Below, one piece after another: positions 58,846 to 64,000 of a stretch of DNA of 64,000 nt. Position 1 is the stretch's first letter; each line of letters opens with the position of its first letter. A program made the translations under genes and the position numbers. The stretch is from positions 1 to 64,000 of the forward strand of contig JALTVI010000073.1 of NCBI GenBank assembly GCA_027049035.1, in the 5' to 3' direction. Origin of the DNA: Sulfurovum sp. Lineage in GTDB: Bacteria > Campylobacterota > Campylobacteria > Campylobacterales > Sulfurovaceae. A model generated the notes under the pieces. It worked only from the letters and a program-made list of their open reading frames with translations, had not been told where the DNA came from and made no database searches.

Positions 58846-59271
58846 ATGGCAAAGAAGATAGCTGAAAAGTTTAAGATGATGATCCCTGCGGGTCAGGCTA
58901 ACCCGTCACCACCGGTAGGACCGGCACTCGGTCAGCGTGGTGTAAACATTATGGAATTCTGTAAAGCGTTCAACGAAAAGACAAAAGACAAGATGGGCTT
59001 TAAAATCCCTGTTATCGTCACTGTCTACACTGACAGAAGCTTTACATTTGAAACGAAGCAGCCGCCTGCATCGGACCTGATCCTCAAAGCGGCAGGACTG
59101 AAGAAAGGTACGGACAACCCGCTTCTAAACAAAGTCGGTTCGATCACAAAAGCGCAGCTTGAAGAGATCATCGACCAGAAGATTGCGGACCTGAACACTA
59201 CAGACAGAGAAGCAGCGGCAAGAATCCTTGCAGGAAGCTGTAGAAGTATGGGTGTAGAGATCGTAGACTAA
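58846..59271 (+). CDS. rplK: 50S ribosomal protein L11
   Basis: A 141-residue L11 with [19 protein letters not shown] and a C-terminal rRNA-binding domain ending in [12 protein letters not shown]. It sits at the GTPase-associated centre. AAAGGAAGAACAG precedes ATG. Confidence 0.98.
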   Translation: MAKKIAEKFKMMIPAGQANPSPPVGPALGQRGVNIMEFCKAFNEKTKDKMGFKIPVIVTVYTDRSFTFETKQPPASDLILKAAGLKKGTDNPLLNKVGSITKAQLEEIIDQKIADLNTTDREAAARILAGSCRSMGVEIVD

Positions 59272-59338
59272 GTTCTACCTTGAACAATCACAACCACATG
59301 ATTTAAAAGATGTGGGAGCATAATAAGCGGAGAAAACA

Positions 59339-60043
59339 ATGGCAAAGAAAATGAGTAAAAGAAGAGAAGCACTTCTCAAAAAAATCGACCCGACAAAAAA
59401 ATACAGTGTAGATGAAGCGATGGCTACACTTAAAGACCTCAAGTCTGCGAAATTCGACGAGACTGTCGAAGTGGCACTGAACCTGAACGTTGACCCGAGA
59501 CATGCTGACCAGATGGTAAGAGGGTCTGTTGTTCTTCCTCATGGAACGGGTAAAGACGTCAGAGTTGCCGTATTTGCAAAAGATGCAAAGGCAGACGAAG
59601 CGAAAGCAGCCGGAGCTGATCTTGTCGGTTCAGACGAGCTGATCGAGCAGATCCAGGCAGGCAACATCGATTTCGATACTGTTATCTCTACGCCTGATAT
59701 GATGGGTGTACTTGGTAAGGTAGCAAGAATTCTCGGACCAAAAGGTCTGATGCCTAACCCTAAAACGGGTACGGTGACTATGGATGTCGCTAAAGCGGTT
59801 AAGAATGCCAAAGGCGGACAGGTCAACTTCCGTGTTGACAAAAAGGGTAACATCCATGCCGGTATCGGTAAAGTCTCTTTTGATACGGATAAGATCAAAG
59901 AGAACTTCAACACCTTTATGGAAGCGATCAACAAAGCCAAGCCTGCATCGGCAAAGGGTAGATACATCACCAACGCAGCAGTATCTCTGACAATGAGCCC
60001 GTCAGTGACACTCGACACTGCTGAAGTAATGGATATCAAGTAA
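59339..60043 (+). CDS. rplA: 50S ribosomal protein L1
   Basis: A 234-residue L1: [35 protein letters not shown] and [15 protein letters not shown]. It forms the L1 stalk and can repress its own mRNA. GCGGAGAAAACA precedes ATG. Confidence 0.98.
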   Translation: MAKKMSKRREALLKKIDPTKKYSVDEAMATLKDLKSAKFDETVEVALNLNVDPRHADQMVRGSVVLPHGTGKDVRVAVFAKDAKADEAKAAGADLVGSDELIEQIQAGNIDFDTVISTPDMMGVLGKVARILGPKGLMPNPKTGTVTMDVAKAVKNAKGGQVNFRVDKKGNIHAGIGKVSFDTDKIKENFNTFMEAINKAKPASAKGRYITNAAVSLTMSPSVTLDTAEVMDIK

Positions 60044-60049
60044 ACTTGA

Positions 60050-60239
60050 AGTGCAGCGGAGGTTCGCCTCCCTGTATGCACTAATTTTCATCGGTAAAAG
60101 TACGCTTTTACGGCTGAAGACTTAGGCTTGCCAAGGTCTTGATCTTAGACTGAAGATAACGGGGGCGAAAGCTTAATTAGCCCTGCAGAAATGCCGGGCG
60201 GGTACCATTGGTACACCCTGTTTGAAGGTCGGAAGGAGT
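60050..60239 (+). promoter_or_regulatory. L10 leader (ribosomal protein autoregulatory RNA)
   Basis: The 200-base gap between rplA and rplJ is highly structured: several hairpins and the GC-rich part near 60180-60225 (CCTGCAGAAATGCCGGG, then a GGTACC/GGTACA stem) that resembles the kink-turn region bound by L10-L12. Known L10 leaders lie in this position. Fold not computed. Confidence 0.8.
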
Positions 60240-60243
60240 AGAA

Positions 60244-60732
60244 ATGACTAGAGCTAGAAAAGAAGAACTTGTAGCAGAGATGACCGAAGCGTTCAAGAGC
60301 GCTGGTGCTATCATCGTCTGTGACTACAAGGGAATGACTGTTGAAGAGCTCGAAACCGTGCGTAATATGGCGCGCGAGGAAGAGACAAAAGTCAAGGTCA
60401 TCAAGAACAGACTGGCTGCAATCGCATTGGAAAATGCAGGATGCGAGCCTGTTGACTTCAAAGATACCAACCTTGTAATCTGGGGTGACACTCAGGTACT
60501 CCCTTGTAAGATCGCTGACAAAGCGGCTACACAGTTCAAAGAGCACTTTTCAATCAAAACAGGTTTGATTGAAGGTAAAGTTGCGTCTATGGAAACCATC
60601 AACGCGATGGCGAAACTTCCAACAAGAGACGAACTGCTTGGTATGCTTCTCAATGTTTGGAATGCACCAATCACCAACTTTACTATCGGCTTGAAAGCGC
60701 TTGCTGAGAAGAAAGAATCAGAAGAGGCGTAA
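60244..60732 (+). CDS. rplJ: 50S ribosomal protein L10
   Basis: A 162-residue L10 that anchors L7/L12 dimers to the stalk: ELVAEMTEAFKSAGAIIVCDY, VKVIKNRLAAIALE. The C-terminal helix binds L7/L12. GGAAGGAGTAGAA precedes ATG. Confidence 0.98.
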   Translation: MTRARKEELVAEMTEAFKSAGAIIVCDYKGMTVEELETVRNMAREEETKVKVIKNRLAAIALENAGCEPVDFKDTNLVIWGDTQVLPCKIADKAATQFKEHFSIKTGLIEGKVASMETINAMAKLPTRDELLGMLLNVWNAPITNFTIGLKALAEKKESEEA

Positions 60733-60741
60733 TGTGGGGTG

Positions 60742-60778
60742 AGAGCCGCACGGCTCTTTTGACAAGAGGCAACTCTTG
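60742..60778 (+). terminator. Attenuator hairpins between rplJ and rplL
   Basis: AGAGCCG-CA-CGGCTCT followed by TTTT, then a second hairpin CAAGAG-GCAA-CTCTTG with a GNRA loop. Partial termination or RNA processing here could set the L10 to L7/L12 ratio. Confidence 0.7.
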
Positions 60779-60819
60779 ATAAAATCTGAAACAAAAATTG
60801 TTCATAAAAGGAAAAAACT

Positions 60820-61194
60820 ATGGCAACAACTAAAGAAGATGTATTAGAATTTATTTCTAACCTTTCTGTGCTCGAGCTTTCTGAGCTTGTAAAAGAATTC
60901 GAAGAGAAGTTCGGTGTAACTGCGCAGGCGACTGTCGTCGCTGCAGGTGCAGCGGGCGGTGCTGCTGAGGCTGCTGAAGAGCAGACTGAGTTCAACGTCG
61001 TTCTGACTGATGCAGGTCCTAAGAAGATCAACACGATTAAAGTCGTAAGAGCAATCACAGGTCTTGGACTTAAAGAAGCCAAAGCTGCCGTTGAAGAGAC
61101 TCCATCTGTACTCAAAGAGGGTGTTTCCAAAGAGGAAGCAGAAGAGCTTAAGAAGCAGATCGAAGAAGCTGGCGCTTCTTGTGAGCTGAAGTAA
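60820..61194 (+). CDS. rplL: 50S ribosomal protein L7/L12
   Basis: A 124-residue L7/L12: N-terminal dimer domain ([19 protein letters not shown]), Ala/Gly-rich hinge (about 40-55) and C-terminal factor-binding domain ([21 protein letters not shown]). AAAGGAAAAAACT precedes ATG. Confidence 0.98.
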   Translation: MATTKEDVLEFISNLSVLELSELVKEFEEKFGVTAQATVVAAGAAGGAAEAAEEQTEFNVVLTDAGPKKINTIKVVRAITGLGLKEAKAAVEETPSVLKEGVSKEEAEELKKQIEEAGASCELK

Positions 61195-61209
61195 GCTTTA
61201 CGTTTTACC

Positions 61210-61225
61210 GGGGGCCTATGCCCCC
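61210..61225 (+). terminator. Hairpin between rplL and rpoB
   Basis: GGGGGC-CTAT-GCCCCC, 15 bases after the rplL stop and without a T run. Position fits an attenuator that lowers rpoB expression relative to ribosomal protein genes. Confidence 0.65.
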
Positions 61226-61364
61226 ATTGTGTGTTACCCAACTGCCTCGGGTACAGCGATAAACTATTCGGAGACATTTCATACCCTCCTCTAATAGTTT
61301 CTTAGTGTGCCTGACTTTGAACCTTTGTACCGTGTTCAATAGTATAAACGACAACCATTCATAA

Positions 61365-64000
<2,636 letters not shown>

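Overview
The window reads as a chromosomal piece of a Campylobacterota (epsilonproteobacterial) chemolithotroph, most like Sulfurovum or Sulfurimonas. Supporting signs are menaquinone synthesis by the futalosine route (mqnD at 9559, mqnA at 44899), an STT3/PglB-type oligosaccharyltransferase, an HP0495-type DUF493 protein, CcoG for a cbb3 oxidase, a YeeE/YedE sulfur-transport pair, an SQR-like flavoprotein, and the order tRNA-Thr/Tyr/Gly/Thr-tuf-rpmG-tRNA-Trp-secE-nusG-rplKAJL-rpoB. This is inferred from gene content; no 16S gene is present. No stretch over 300 bases lacks a gene.

Layout. 1-5 kb: PqiA-like fragment, DUF493, moaC, a serine-recombinase-like regulator that has lost its catalytic serine, ccoG and an SQR-like protein. 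5-14 kb: thiol peroxidase, three L,D-transpeptidases, murB, mqnD, recA and small lipoproteins. 13.6-21 kb: a MerR regulator, a three-domain Aas-type lipid enzyme, an FAD oxidase/methyltransferase fusion and an unknown exported protein, which look like one lipid-modifying unit. 21-29 kb: eno, ftsB-like, coiled-coil protein, antiporter, bioB, topA, dcd and a SurA-like chaperone. 29.4-31.8 kb: a 12-haem cytochrome c. 31.8-42.8 kb: a surface-glycan locus (Wzm/Wzt, an inserted MNT/HEPN pair, sulfotransferase, four glycosyltransferases, PglB, WecA-like transferase); its middle, about 34.1-38.8 kb, is visibly AT-rich and looks transferred. 43-49 kb: comEA, gltX, mqnA, moaD/moaE/moeA, an S24 repressor with a divergent micro-ORF, Bfd-like and DksA-like proteins. 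49.5-55.8 kb: DUF255 thioredoxin protein, DUF309, SagB-like oxidoreductase, YeeE pair, SUI1 protein, a new 34-codon membrane ORF and yaaA. 55.9-64 kb: the tRNA, translation and RNA polymerase cluster, with rpoB cut by the right edge.

The most unusual signal is not a gene. Heptanucleotide (7-bp) tandem arrays sit at gene ends at about 9.4, 44.8, 45.9, 46.4, 47.7, 48.7 and 49.0 kb, and possibly in minimal form at 13.54 and 17.74 kb. They share an architecture: a purine-rich heptamer array, a short core or a TGGTATGC hairpin module, and often an opposing CTACCTN array. They begin at, or supply, the stop codons of neighbouring genes. Because 7 is not a multiple of 3, most arrays place stop codons in all three frames of the incoming gene. 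Two copies, 4.2 kb apart, share a near-identical core, which points to a dispersed element family.

Other points of interest are three TGACG repeats spaced exactly 20 bp apart before the recombinase-like regulator, matching palindromes before both units of the MerR/lipid cluster, operator-like repeats between the S24 repressor and its divergent micro-ORF, and a large nested hairpin before tuf.
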